Made by a program: the position numbers and the translations under genes. The notes beneath the pieces are model-generated. The model did no database searches. It was not told where the DNA came from and saw only the letters and a program-made list of their open reading frames with translations. From assembly GCA_002480565.1 (NCBI GenBank), contig DLCK01000073.1:1-64000 (forward strand): a stretch of DNA of 64,000 bases, given 5' to 3'. Shown one piece after another: positions 25,072-33,663 of the stretch (position 1 is the stretch's first letter; every line of letters starts with the position of its first letter). The stretch is from Phycisphaerales bacterium UBA7800. GTDB taxonomy: Bacteria > Planctomycetota > Phycisphaerae > Phycisphaerales > Phycisphaeraceae.

Positions 25072-26685
25072 ATGCCTACACTTGATTGGATTGGAAAAAG
25101 CGCGGTCGTCAATCACCATCGGCAGGTGCCTTATCGCCTGCTGCAAACCGACGAAAAACTGTCTGCCGGGGACCCCGATGCCGGTAATCTGTTGGTACAG
25201 GGTGATAATCTCGAAGCCCTCAAAGCCTTGCTCCCATACTATGCCGGACAGGTTAAGTGCATCTACATTGACCCGCCTTACAACACGGGGAACGAAGGTT
25301 GGGTCTACAACGATAACGTCAACAGCCCGGAAATCCGCAAGTGGTTAGACAAGGCCGTCGGCAAGGAAGCCGAAGACCTTAGCCGTCATGATAAATGGCT
25401 CTGCATGATGTATCCAAGATTGAGTCTGTTACGTGAATTCATGCGGGAAGACGGCGTGATTTTTGTGAGTATTGATGATAACGAAGTTGCATCATTGCGA
25501 ATCTTAATGGATGAAATTTTTGGACCGCAAAATTTTATGGCGCTGTTAGTTTGGAAGGCAAGGCAGTATTTAGATAGCAGGTCTCTAACAGGAGTGTCCT
25601 TAGACCACGAATATATTTTAGTTTATTCAAAAATACGTGGTGGTGCGAGACTCAAGGGGAAAGATCGTGATGATACAAAATATAAAAATCCAGACAATGA
25701 TTCTCGTGGAGTATGGATGAGTCGTAGCATATTGGGATTAGCAAACGCGAAAGACCGCCCCAATCTACATTATGATTTAATTGATCCTAGTACAAATATT
25801 GCATATCCCTGTCCGGCTAACACGGGATGGAGATATAGTAAAGAAACAATGTCTGGAAAGATATCAGAGGGGCGGATTATATTTCCCCAAAAAAAATCAG
25901 GACGTCCCCGCGAAAAGGTTTTTTTGAAAGAATTGCAAACGTCCCATACAGGATTTCCTAGTATTATTGACGGGGTTTACACCGCAGACGGATCGCACGC
26001 AATACGTGAAATTTTTGGCGATCAAGTTTTTTCATTTCCCAAAGCTCCAGAATTAATCAAGATGCTTGTCAATCAAGTGGTTGATAGAGATTCGATAGTG
26101 CTTGATTCATTCGCAGGCAGTGGGACTACTGGTCAAGCGGTATTGGAATTGAACCAGCAAGACGGGGGAAATCGCCGTTTTGTTTTAGTCGAAATGGATA
26201 CAAACGTTAGTCAAAATATCACCTTAAATCGACTTAGACACGTAATAAACGGGTATGTTAAAAAAGGTAAGATAAAAGAAAAAACCAAGCCATTGGGTAG
26301 TGGCTTTCGCTTTTGCCATCTCGGTGCATCCTTATTCGATGAGCATGGCAACATTGACCGGGAAGTTCGATTTTCTGATTTGGCTCGCCATGTCTATTTC
26401 ACTGAAACAGGTGTGCCGATTCCCAAGCAACCCCGCAAGAATTGCCCGTTACTTGGTGTCTATCAGGGGACTGCTTACTATCTACTTTACAATGGGGTAC
26501 TAGGTGACAAGCGCCCGGATGGTGGCAATGTACTGACCAGCAAAGTGCTGGCTTTGTTGCCGGATCATCCTGCTGGCAGTGGTCCCAAAGTGATTTATGG
26601 TGAAGCCTGTCGGATTGGGACAACAAAGCTCAAAAATTTAGGCATTGAATTCAAACAGCTTCCCTATCAGATCAAAACGGATTAA
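25072..26685 (+). CDS. mod: Type III restriction-modification DNA methyltransferase (Mod)
   Basis: The 537-residue protein starts with the Mod signature (LDWIGKSAVVNHHRQVP), has the amino-methyltransferase catalytic motif DPPY (residues 67-70, in IYIDPPYNTG) followed much later by the AdoMet-binding FAGSGTTG near 345: the beta-class order of adenine methyltransferases. The target-recognition region lies between these motifs. It methylates adenine in a short asymmetric site and forms a complex with Res, whose ATG is three bases after its stop. DNA from about 25480 to 26290 is clearly AT-richer than both gene ends, suggesting exchange of the recognition region. Confidence 0.93.
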   Translation: MPTLDWIGKSAVVNHHRQVPYRLLQTDEKLSAGDPDAGNLLVQGDNLEALKALLPYYAGQVKCIYIDPPYNTGNEGWVYNDNVNSPEIRKWLDKAVGKEAEDLSRHDKWLCMMYPRLSLLREFMREDGVIFVSIDDNEVASLRILMDEIFGPQNFMALLVWKARQYLDSRSLTGVSLDHEYILVYSKIRGGARLKGKDRDDTKYKNPDNDSRGVWMSRSILGLANAKDRPNLHYDLIDPSTNIAYPCPANTGWRYSKETMSGKISEGRIIFPQKKSGRPREKVFLKELQTSHTGFPSIIDGVYTADGSHAIREIFGDQVFSFPKAPELIKMLVNQVVDRDSIVLDSFAGSGTTGQAVLELNQQDGGNRRFVLVEMDTNVSQNITLNRLRHVINGYVKKGKIKEKTKPLGSGFRFCHLGASLFDEHGNIDREVRFSDLARHVYFTETGVPIPKQPRKNCPLLGVYQGTAYYLLYNGVLGDKRPDGGNVLTSKVLALLPDHPAGSGPKVIYGEACRIGTTKLKNLGIEFKQLPYQIKTD

Positions 26686-26688
26686 CCG

Positions 26689-29286
26689 ATGGTATTACAA
26701 CTTAAAAACTATCAATCTGATTGTCTGGGTAAGCTCGATGAATACCTGATGTTAGCCCGTGAATTGGGTGATGCGGATACTGCGTTCTACAAGCAGACCC
26801 ATCGACTTTACCACAAGATTGAAGGCTTGGAAGCCTTGCCCTATGTCTGTTTACGTGTTCCCACTGGTGGTGGCAAAACGTTGATGGCCTGTCATGCTAT
26901 CCCAATCCTGTTGGAAACATGGCAACAGCGAGAATCAGGCTTGGTGTTATGGTTGGCGCCGACTACCAAGATTGTTGATCAGACGATGGATGCTTTGAAG
27001 GACCGCAAACATCCTTATCGACAAGCATTGGATGCACAGTACGGACAGGTCAATATTCTTGACATGGAATCCGCACTGTATCTGCGCAAGCATACGTTGG
27101 ATACAGGCTTGACGATCATTGTTACAACGACTCAATCCTTACGTATTGAAGATATGGAAAAGCGTAAGGTGTTTGATGTAAACGGTGAATTGAAACATCA
27201 CTTTGATGCTTGGAGTGAAGAACAAAAGCAAGCGGTAGCTCGTATTCAGGCCATAGGTGATGATCCTACCTTGCCGACATTGCAGAACGTTATTCGTTTG
27301 CGTTGTCCTGCTGTTATTGTGGATGAAGCGCATGGTTTTAGAACCAAATTAAGTTTTGATACATTGCGTCGATTCAATCCTGCCAGCATTTTGGAACTGA
27401 CCGCAACGCCACATGACAACAGTAACGTTTTGCATAGTGTGTCGGCAGCGGAACTCAAAGCTGAAGAAATGATAAAGCTGCCGGTGATGCTACGAACGCG
27501 CAAGATGGATCTTGATGTGATTGCCCAAGCGGTCAAGAAACAGCAGGAACTTGAAGCCATTTCCAATGAGCAGCAGAAATCTGGTGGAGAATATGTTCGT
27601 CCTGTGGTGTTGTACCAAGCACACAAAAAAAATAGCGGAGACCTTGTGCCAGAAGAATTGAAAAAGGTTCTCATTGAGCAGCACGATATTCCTGAGGATC
27701 ACATTGCAATTTGTGTTGGTAAAGTGGATGAACTGCCTGATTTGTCTATGCTTTCAATGGATAATCCGGTACGTCACGTTATCACAGTACAGAGATTACG
27801 CGAAGGCTGGGATTGTCCTTTTGCCTATATCCTTTGCAGTGTAGGCAATCTGACGAGTTCAACAGCAGTGGAGCAATTGATCGGGCGTGTTCTACGCATG
27901 CCATATGCAACTCGACAGCAACATGATGAATTGAATGTGGCTTACGCATACAGTGTGAGCGATAGTTTTGAGCAAGCTGCAAATAGTTTGGTAGATAACA
28001 TTGTAAAAAGTGGTTTCTCCAAGTTTGAAGCTCAGAAGGTTGTTGTTAAAAATCCAGACCCTACCGATGAAGAATTACCGTTATTTGATACGCAACATGA
28101 GGAATTCTCTGTTGAGATTGAATCGGCTCCGAATGTTCAGTCTTTACCTAAAGCAATTGCACAAAACACCAAGGTGGAATCCACTGCCCAAGGCGTCAAG
28201 CTGACATGGACTGCCGGCCCAATGACTGATGCTGCTGCTAAGGCTTTATCGGGTGTATTTGCTGGTCATAAAGATCAAGAGCAGGTCCAAGTTCTCAAAC
28301 TCAAGTCACGTAATCAGGATCATTCGCCAGCAGCAATGGGTAAGATTTTGCGCGTGCCTGGTCTGGCAATCAAAGATGATTCTGGGCAGTTGGAAATTTT
28401 TGATGGCCAGCATGAGGAAGCCGATTGGGATTTGGTGTCTTGCAATCATGAAGTGGTTGAATCTGAATTTAAGATTAGTAATGAGCAAGGCAAAGTTGCA
28501 AAAGTTGATGCAGATAAGCAGGCGGGTATCACGGTAAATATTCAAAGTGATATGGATCAACTTATTTTTGCCTTTGATATGGAAGGGCCAAAGACTCCGA
28601 GCGAGTTGGCTATCTGGTTAAGCCATAAAATCAGCGAGCAACATATTGTTCATAAAGACAAGGCTTTGTTTTTGCGCAAGATGGTAGACTATCTGATTGC
28701 AAAACGGGGTTATCCCATTGAACAACTTGCCCGTCATCGTCACCGTCTCAAAGATGCTGCTGCTGCGAAAATTTCAGCCCATCGGATTAATGCCGAAGTT
28801 AACGCCTATCAGAATCTAATGGACTTTGCGACGGTTGACCAAGACTGTTTTGTGGAGTTCCCAGCGTTCTATCCAGTCAATGAACTGTATCAGGGTAAGT
28901 TTGAATTCAATAAGCATTTTTACCGAGATATTGGCGAGATGAACAAAGAGGAAATATTGGTTGCACAGTACATTGATTCATTGCCCGAAGTAGAATATTG
29001 GGTTCGTAACTTGGACCGCAAGTCGGGTTTTTACTCTTTGCCTATGCCACATGGTAATTTCTGGCCTGATTTTGTTGTGCAATTGGTTGGTGAGTACACA
29101 ATGGTCATCGAACACAAAGGCGAACATTTAGAAGAAGCCCAGAAACAGCAGGACAAGAAAAAAATCGGTGAATTGTGGGAAGCCAAAGACGATACAAAAT
29201 CGACCGCATTCGCATGGACCACCAAGGATGATTACAAGCAGGTCATTGATGCTGCATTGATCAGACTGGGATTCAAGTGCGACTAA
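26689..29286 (+). CDS. res: Type III restriction subunit (Res), SF2 helicase-nuclease
   Basis: The 865-residue protein has Walker A PTGGGKT (about residues 58-64), a DEAH box (VIVDEAHGF, near 211), motif III LTATPHD and motif VI-like QLIGRVLRMP, as in superfamily 2 translocases. The C-terminal part carries a PD-ExK nuclease core (FWPDFVVQLVGEYTMVIEHKG). With Mod it forms a type III enzyme that needs two head-to-head unmodified sites for cleavage. It appears full length with intact motifs. It is in an operon with mod and is followed by 500 bp without a gene before fic. Confidence 0.93.
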   Translation: MVLQLKNYQSDCLGKLDEYLMLARELGDADTAFYKQTHRLYHKIEGLEALPYVCLRVPTGGGKTLMACHAIPILLETWQQRESGLVLWLAPTTKIVDQTMDALKDRKHPYRQALDAQYGQVNILDMESALYLRKHTLDTGLTIIVTTTQSLRIEDMEKRKVFDVNGELKHHFDAWSEEQKQAVARIQAIGDDPTLPTLQNVIRLRCPAVIVDEAHGFRTKLSFDTLRRFNPASILELTATPHDNSNVLHSVSAAELKAEEMIKLPVMLRTRKMDLDVIAQAVKKQQELEAISNEQQKSGGEYVRPVVLYQAHKKNSGDLVPEELKKVLIEQHDIPEDHIAICVGKVDELPDLSMLSMDNPVRHVITVQRLREGWDCPFAYILCSVGNLTSSTAVEQLIGRVLRMPYATRQQHDELNVAYAYSVSDSFEQAANSLVDNIVKSGFSKFEAQKVVVKNPDPTDEELPLFDTQHEEFSVEIESAPNVQSLPKAIAQNTKVESTAQGVKLTWTAGPMTDAAAKALSGVFAGHKDQEQVQVLKLKSRNQDHSPAAMGKILRVPGLAIKDDSGQLEIFDGQHEEADWDLVSCNHEVVESEFKISNEQGKVAKVDADKQAGITVNIQSDMDQLIFAFDMEGPKTPSELAIWLSHKISEQHIVHKDKALFLRKMVDYLIAKRGYPIEQLARHRHRLKDAAAAKISAHRINAEVNAYQNLMDFATVDQDCFVEFPAFYPVNELYQGKFEFNKHFYRDIGEMNKEEILVAQYIDSLPEVEYWVRNLDRKSGFYSLPMPHGNFWPDFVVQLVGEYTMVIEHKGEHLEEAQKQQDKKKIGELWEAKDDTKSTAFAWTTKDDYKQVIDAALIRLGFKCD

Positions 29287-29790
29287 CTTTCTGTAGCACA
29301 TTAGACGTCTTGGGTATCGCATAGGTTTGCCCATCGCTCCGGAGGACCCATGACCGCACATGCATCCAATATTTAGCTTTCCAGATTGCACTAGCCCCGC
29401 ATATTGACCGACCGCTTAACCGCATCCCCCATACCCCCATATCAGGACCCAGCGGCCCACGGTCCCTTATTATTAGGTTTAAATCCGTGAGTATCTGTAA
29501 AGTGAAGAATATGGTGATTACAAACAAGCGCGGTCTTGAGTTTTATACCCCCATATAGAAAAACTCGTGAAAATTTACGTGATGCTAGGTGGCGTTCACT
29601 GCTTAATTACCGCTAGAGATTTAGTCCCCCCTCCCCCTGTAGGTCATTACGGGTAGAAAGGCAGTTGACTGGCTTGACTCCAACCCCTACGGACAGATAC
29701 CCCCTAGTGCCCAAAGGACCCGCTATCTACGATTGGCTCGCATAGTGGAATCATCTAACCGCATCGCCGTCTATGCGATACAATCTGCAT
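29287..29790. other. Gene-free stretch between res and fic
   Basis: No credible frame. ATACCCCCATAT occurs twice (29431-29442 and 29545-29556) and several further C-runs are present (CCCCCC near 29620, ACCCCC near 29700). CGCATA near 29740 and TATGCG near 29775 form a loose inverted pair before the fic start. It may hold the fic promoter or a small RNA; nothing decisive is visible. Confidence 0.45.
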
Positions 29791-30795
29791 ATGAGTAATC
29801 AGCCGCCGTTTGATATCACGCCGGCCATCCTTAACACGGTGGAGCAAATCGGGGAACTGTTGGGGCGCATGGATGCCCAGCAGCAGGCCCGTGAGCTATC
29901 ATTGCGCCGTGTTAGCCGAATACAGACCTTGCAGGGGACGTTGGCTATTGAAGGTAATACGCTTGCTCAGGAACAGATTCAAACCATCCTGCAAGGCAAG
30001 CCCGTCATTGCGCCGCCAAGAGAGATTCAGGAAGTCCGCAACGCCATCAAGGTGTATGACGCGCTGGATCAGTTCAACCCTACTGCCAAGACTCACCTGC
30101 TAAAAGCTCACAAGCTACTCATGACCGGCTTGCTGGATGCGCCGGGTAAGTTTCGGCAAAGTGGTGTCGGTGTCGTCGGTTCGGAAAAGAAAGTCCTGCA
30201 TGTGGCTCCGCCGGCTCATTTGGTCCCCAAGCTTGTGGCCGACCTGCAAGACTGGCTCAAACATACTGACCATCACCCGTTAATCACCAGTTGCGTTTTT
30301 CACTATGAGTTTGAATTCATCCATCCCTTTGAAGATGGTAACGGGCGTATCGGCAGACTCTGGCAGACGGTGATTCTATCCCGGTGGAATCCGATCTTTG
30401 CCACAATCCCCGTCGAAAGCATGATCCACGCCCATCAGCAGGACTATTACAACGCCATTATCCAAAGCTCAGAGGATGCCCGATCCACCGTGTTCATCCA
30501 ATGGATGCTGAATATTATCCTGCAAACGCTCAAGGCCAGCGTTACCCCCCAAGTTGCCCCGCAAGTCACCCCCCAGGTCCGCCGCCTGCTAAAGATATTG
30601 GATATGCCTCTAAGCCGGCAGCAGATTATGGCCAAGCTCAAACTGCGTGACCGCAAATCACTGGCCCAGCGGTATCTTCAACCTGCATTGGAAGCCGGCT
30701 TGATCCAGATGACCCGCCCGGACAAACCCAACAGTTCCTTGCAGCAATATCAAATTACCTTGCTCGGACAGCAGAGCAGGGATGCAGCATTGTGA
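29791..30795 (+). CDS. Fic-domain AMP-transferase-like protein
   Basis: The 334-residue protein has a Fic core with the complete active motif HPFEDGNGRIGR (His near residue 178) and an N-terminal inhibitory helix motif TLAIEGN of the class II type, which blocks the ATP site until released. A C-terminal winged helix (LSRQQIMAKLKLRDRKSLAQRYLQPALEAGLI) follows a hinge of repeated V-x-PQV units (VTPQVAPQVTPQV). Fic proteins usually transfer AMP to a target; its target is unknown. Start at ATG 29791 (MSNQPPFDI). As the last gene of the island it may be a toxin or regulatory module accompanying the R-M system. Confidence 0.92.
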   Translation: MSNQPPFDITPAILNTVEQIGELLGRMDAQQQARELSLRRVSRIQTLQGTLAIEGNTLAQEQIQTILQGKPVIAPPREIQEVRNAIKVYDALDQFNPTAKTHLLKAHKLLMTGLLDAPGKFRQSGVGVVGSEKKVLHVAPPAHLVPKLVADLQDWLKHTDHHPLITSCVFHYEFEFIHPFEDGNGRIGRLWQTVILSRWNPIFATIPVESMIHAHQQDYYNAIIQSSEDARSTVFIQWMLNIILQTLKASVTPQVAPQVTPQVRRLLKILDMPLSRQQIMAKLKLRDRKSLAQRYLQPALEAGLIQMTRPDKPNSSLQQYQITLLGQQSRDAAL

Positions 30796-30811
30796 AAAAT
30801 TGCCCCGCCTG

Positions 30812-30988
30812 TTAACCCTGTCCAGCTTGCAGCAGTCGTCGGACCGCATCGGCTTTTTCATTGTCGGTTAATGGTAATGACATAATTGCCCGGATCGCAT
30901 CGGCCAAACTGCTTTGGTTCGAATCTGCTGCGCTTTTTGCTGCGCCTGTGTTGTGAGTTTGCAGTTTTTCCCGTGTTTTATCACTAGT
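30812..30988 (-). other. Detached 58-codon integrase C-terminal tail
   Basis: Read leftward from attR, the codons for VQDLN (core) continue in the integrase frame as TSDKTREKLQ... to a stop at 30812. The tail looks like a folded helical segment (LADAIRAIMSLPLT, then DNEKADAVRRLLQAG). In the integrated state it has no start of its own, apart from a GTG frame entering from host DNA at 31036. On excision, recombination across the identical core would join it to integrase residue Asn429, giving a 487-residue protein. Confidence 0.75.
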
Positions 30989-31009
30989 GTTCAAGTCTTG
31001 TACGCCCAT
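30989..31009. other. attR: distal copy of the tRNA-Val core
   Basis: GTTCAAGTCTTGTACG is identical to 21133-21148 and is followed by CCCAT. The tRNA remnant has CG-CCC where the working tRNA has CGG-CCC, so it lacks one G needed for the acceptor stem. Confidence 0.92.
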
Positions 31010-31013
31010 ATCC

Positions 31014-31051
31014 AAGCGACCGAGTGTTTGATGCACTTGGTCGCTTTTTTT
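31014..31051 (+). terminator. Original tRNA-Val terminator, now beyond attR
   Basis: AAGCGACCGAGTG (31014-31026) pairs with CACTTGGTCGCTT (31034-31046) with one G-U pair, followed by a T7 run. Its position right after the tRNA remnant shows it was the tRNA's terminator before the element inserted. Confidence 0.85.
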
Positions 31052-31118
31052 ATGGCTGGGTAGTACGGGGCGTTTGTTGAGCGAATGGGATCAAGTGCAG
31101 GTGAGTATGGTTGCGGGT

Positions 31119-32138
31119 TTACTTTGTTTGGGATTTTACTTCATACTGGTATTGCACAGGGACCCATCGGAAGCCATCATCCAACTTGCTTAAGTGGCCA
31201 ATCCCCGGATAGGAGATATGCGGGCCGGCGATGATATAGCCGTTGTCTGCTGCGGTGGCTAAAAGTTTGAGTCTCGCGGCTTTGGCATGATCGGGCTCAT
31301 AGTCATATTGAATCGTGATCGCTGGATGGGGAAATTGGACTTCTGCGCAGTGAATGGTGTCACCGATAAAGAGTATGTTTCGATTCTGGCTTTGCACAAG
31401 ATACGCACTATGTCCAGGCGTATGACCATGTGTTGGTAGCGTGCTGATGCCAGGGAAAAGTTGTTGAATACCATCGAAGGTTTTGAACTTGCCAGCTTCA
31501 ATATAAGGATCAACGGTGGCATGGGCGCGCAATGCGTTACCTTTCCATCGGTCACTGCTGAAATCTTCGGGCTTGGTTTTAAGCCAGAAGTCTGCTTCCT
31601 GTTTGCTGGCGTAGACGGTTGCGTTAGGGAATTGTCGTTTACCTTGATGGCTTAACCCACCGACGTGATCGCCGTGCATATGGGTGATGAGGATGGCATC
31701 AATTTGCGAAGGTTCATAGCCGGACTTGCGAAGATTTTCTTGAAGGTGTCCGTTCTTGATGCCGCGACCGGTGTCGAACATGACCAGCTTTTTGCCAGTG
31801 TGGATCAAGAAGACATTGTAAGACGATTGGTATGGCATCGGCAGGTGGATCTTCTCAAACTCCGCGCGGACCTTGGCTGGATCGCTCATGATTTGATCAA
31901 TCGCTTTGGGCGATGTGCCATCGGAGAAGACGGTTAATTCAAACTCGCCAAGCATCATTCGGTAGTAGCCATCCGATTGAGTTTTGGCCATCGGGACATC
32001 TTCTGCGTGTAGTGAGTCGGGGAGTGTGATGGCCAAGAGGATCGCAAAGCAGCTTATCCAAAATGGTGTGCTTGGGCGTTTTTGAAAAGAGTGTCGGCTT
32101 GGGCATTGTTTGACGAGCAGCAGGGCGGGCGTTTGCAT
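31119..32138 (-). CDS. Secreted MBL-fold metallo-hydrolase
   Basis: The preferred start at 32138 gives 339 residues; a hydrophobic stretch (WISCFAILLAITLPDSLHA) 30 residues in acts as the export signal. The metallo-beta-lactamase zinc motif THMHGDH is intact, followed by the second His site (THGHTPGH) and an IGDTIHC loop. The order matches class-B-like lactonase/hydrolase proteins exported to the periplasm. The substrate is unknown. A TTG at 32183 opens the frame earlier but would leave the signal even further from the start. It is divergent from a GntR regulator. Confidence 0.85.
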   Translation of the reverse strand: MQTPALLLVKQCPSRHSFQKRPSTPFWISCFAILLAITLPDSLHAEDVPMAKTQSDGYYRMMLGEFELTVFSDGTSPKAIDQIMSDPAKVRAEFEKIHLPMPYQSSYNVFLIHTGKKLVMFDTGRGIKNGHLQENLRKSGYEPSQIDAILITHMHGDHVGGLSHQGKRQFPNATVYASKQEADFWLKTKPEDFSSDRWKGNALRAHATVDPYIEAGKFKTFDGIQQLFPGISTLPTHGHTPGHSAYLVQSQNRNILFIGDTIHCAEVQFPHPAITIQYDYEPDHAKAARLKLLATAADNGYIIAGPHISYPGIGHLSKLDDGFRWVPVQYQYEVKSQTK

Positions 32139-32311
32139 GTTCGTTCCGTTCTTTGTTATTGGTTTGAAGGTTTGTTGATGCAATGATCTAGTCGTTTTAA
32201 AGCCAGTTTATTCCATATAGGTGCTTGGTTTGCATAGCTTAGCCTGATTCTTTGCGTTGGCAATGCTTGTAATGTTGACCTGATTTAACTGGTTTTAGTC
32301 GCGTGAGTGTT

Positions 32312-32349
32312 GATTGATTGGAAATTGTGTGTAAAATATTTAATCAATC
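32312..32349. promoter_or_regulatory. Possible operator pair upstream of the second GntR gene
   Basis: GATTGATT (32312-32319) and its inverse AATCAATC (32342-32349) have a 22-bp spacer, so their centres are 30 bp apart, on one helical face. They lie about 90 bp before the GntR start in an AT-rich region between divergent genes. Confidence 0.35.
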
Positions 32350-32437
32350 GGGCTTGACTGTGTGGATATTGTGTCTATTGTTCGGGTGGTGATGGTAAGT
32401 GATTGTGTATTGTGATGAGTTTGGGTAGATTGTTTTG

Positions 32438-33625
32438 ATGAATTCAACAAACTCGAAAACAGATACGGTTCAGACACTTGGTGACACGACGTCGGTGGGG
32501 CGTTTGGTTGTTCAATTGCGTCAGGCGATTGAGTCAGGCGAATTTCGTGTTGGCGACAAGATTGCTTCGCTGCGGAGTCTGGCTGATAAATGTGATGTCA
32601 CGTTTGATGCTGCACGCAGTGCGGTGACTCGGCTTGAAACAATGGGGTATCTCCAACGGCGCCGAGGCAGTGGGACTTATGTGGCAAATTGGCAGGAGAC
32701 CGGGCAGGCCAGCCAAGTCCAGCCCCCAGCGACGGTACAGACTCGCAATAAGTCGGTGGCATTGCTCCTGGATAACAAGGTCCATCACTATGGTCGTTTT
32801 TATGATCACTTGGTGGACTGTCTGCAGCTTGGCGGTTTTGGTACTTCTGTTTTTACCTGGCGTCATGGTTGGGGGGAAAAAGAAATTCAGCCGGTGCTTG
32901 AGCAGTTGGAACAGAACCCGCCGGGCGCGATTGTGATTCAATATTTCAATAACGGTCGCGCTGACGAACGGATCAACAAGCTGGCGGTCAAGCACGGCAT
33001 TCGAGTGATCAGCAGCCTGACCACTCGCGTCAAGCGGCCGGCAAACTGGCATTGCGTCGAACCGGACGTTGAGTTGGCGGCATCCATCGCGGTTCAGCGA
33101 CTCTTGGATCAGGGACATAAGCAAATTGGGGTGGTGGTTCACTCTCGTAAAATTGATCCGTCACTGCCAAGCCAATCGCGTAAACGCTGGACTGGTCACT
33201 CAAGCATGATTATTGGTGCCGGTACGCGCATGCGAGAGCATGGCCATGGCCAAGGCATGCATGTTTATTATCACCAAATGATCGATGACATCATCGGTTC
33301 GTCGCCGACGCATCCTGTGAATCGTGAATTGATGCGCCAGTGGCTTACTTCGCCAGACTGTCCAACTGCGTTCATCGGCGAAGATGTCCGTATGGCAGCG
33401 TTGTTGAGAGTCGCTGAAGAAAACAATATCCAGTTGCCCGACAACTTTCAGGTCGTCGGTATTGGCAATACGCCTTGGGCTTCGCTGATGGGGTTTCCCA
33501 GTGTCTGGTTACGCGAAGACCTGGTTGCCGAACATGTCTTTAATTTAATACAGATGGAAGACCGACTCTTTGAAGGCGTCGCCCATCGCATTGTGCTTCA
33601 ACCCCAGATGGTTGAACGCCCGTAA
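32438..33625 (+). CDS. GntR-family regulator with LacI-type sensor domain (second copy type)
   Basis: The 395-residue protein has a GntR winged helix (ESGEFRVGDKIASLRSLADKCDVTFDAARSAVTRLETMGYLQRRRGSGTYVA) and a C-terminal LacI-like sensor (VALLLDNKVHHYGRFYDHLVD to NFQVVGIGNTPWASLMGFPSVWL). It is not a close copy of the regulator at 10875-12101 but has the same architecture. It precedes a prepilin-like gene and a giant glycosidase-like gene on the same strand, about 40 bp separating it from the prepilin, which suggests one operon and sugar control. Confidence 0.9.
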   Translation: MNSTNSKTDTVQTLGDTTSVGRLVVQLRQAIESGEFRVGDKIASLRSLADKCDVTFDAARSAVTRLETMGYLQRRRGSGTYVANWQETGQASQVQPPATVQTRNKSVALLLDNKVHHYGRFYDHLVDCLQLGGFGTSVFTWRHGWGEKEIQPVLEQLEQNPPGAIVIQYFNNGRADERINKLAVKHGIRVISSLTTRVKRPANWHCVEPDVELAASIAVQRLLDQGHKQIGVVVHSRKIDPSLPSQSRKRWTGHSSMIIGAGTRMREHGHGQGMHVYYHQMIDDIIGSSPTHPVNRELMRQWLTSPDCPTAFIGEDVRMAALLRVAEENNIQLPDNFQVVGIGNTPWASLMGFPSVWLREDLVAEHVFNLIQMEDRLFEGVAHRIVLQPQMVERP

Positions 33626-33663
33626 AAACCACCAGTCGTTCTCAACGCACGAAAGGTTTCGAT

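Larger units (their letters stand above)
21133..31009. mobile_element. Integrative element in tRNA-Val with type III R-M and Fic cargo
   Basis: A 9.9-kb segment bounded by repeats of the tRNA-Val 3' end. It carries, leftward, integrase, XRE protein, Prim-Pol primase, a 63-residue protein and an AlpA-like protein; and rightward, type III methyltransferase and restriction subunits and a Fic protein. It lacks structural phage and conjugation genes, so it is best seen as a small integrative element or satellite-like island that needs help to move between cells. It provides a new terminator after the tRNA (21199-21224); the tRNA's original terminator is at 31014-31051, beyond attR. Confidence 0.9.

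Noticed and set aside
30812..31036. Separate 74-residue gene starting at GTG 31036 across attR
   Set aside because: The first codons come from host terminator DNA; the part inside the element is better explained as the detached integrase tail.
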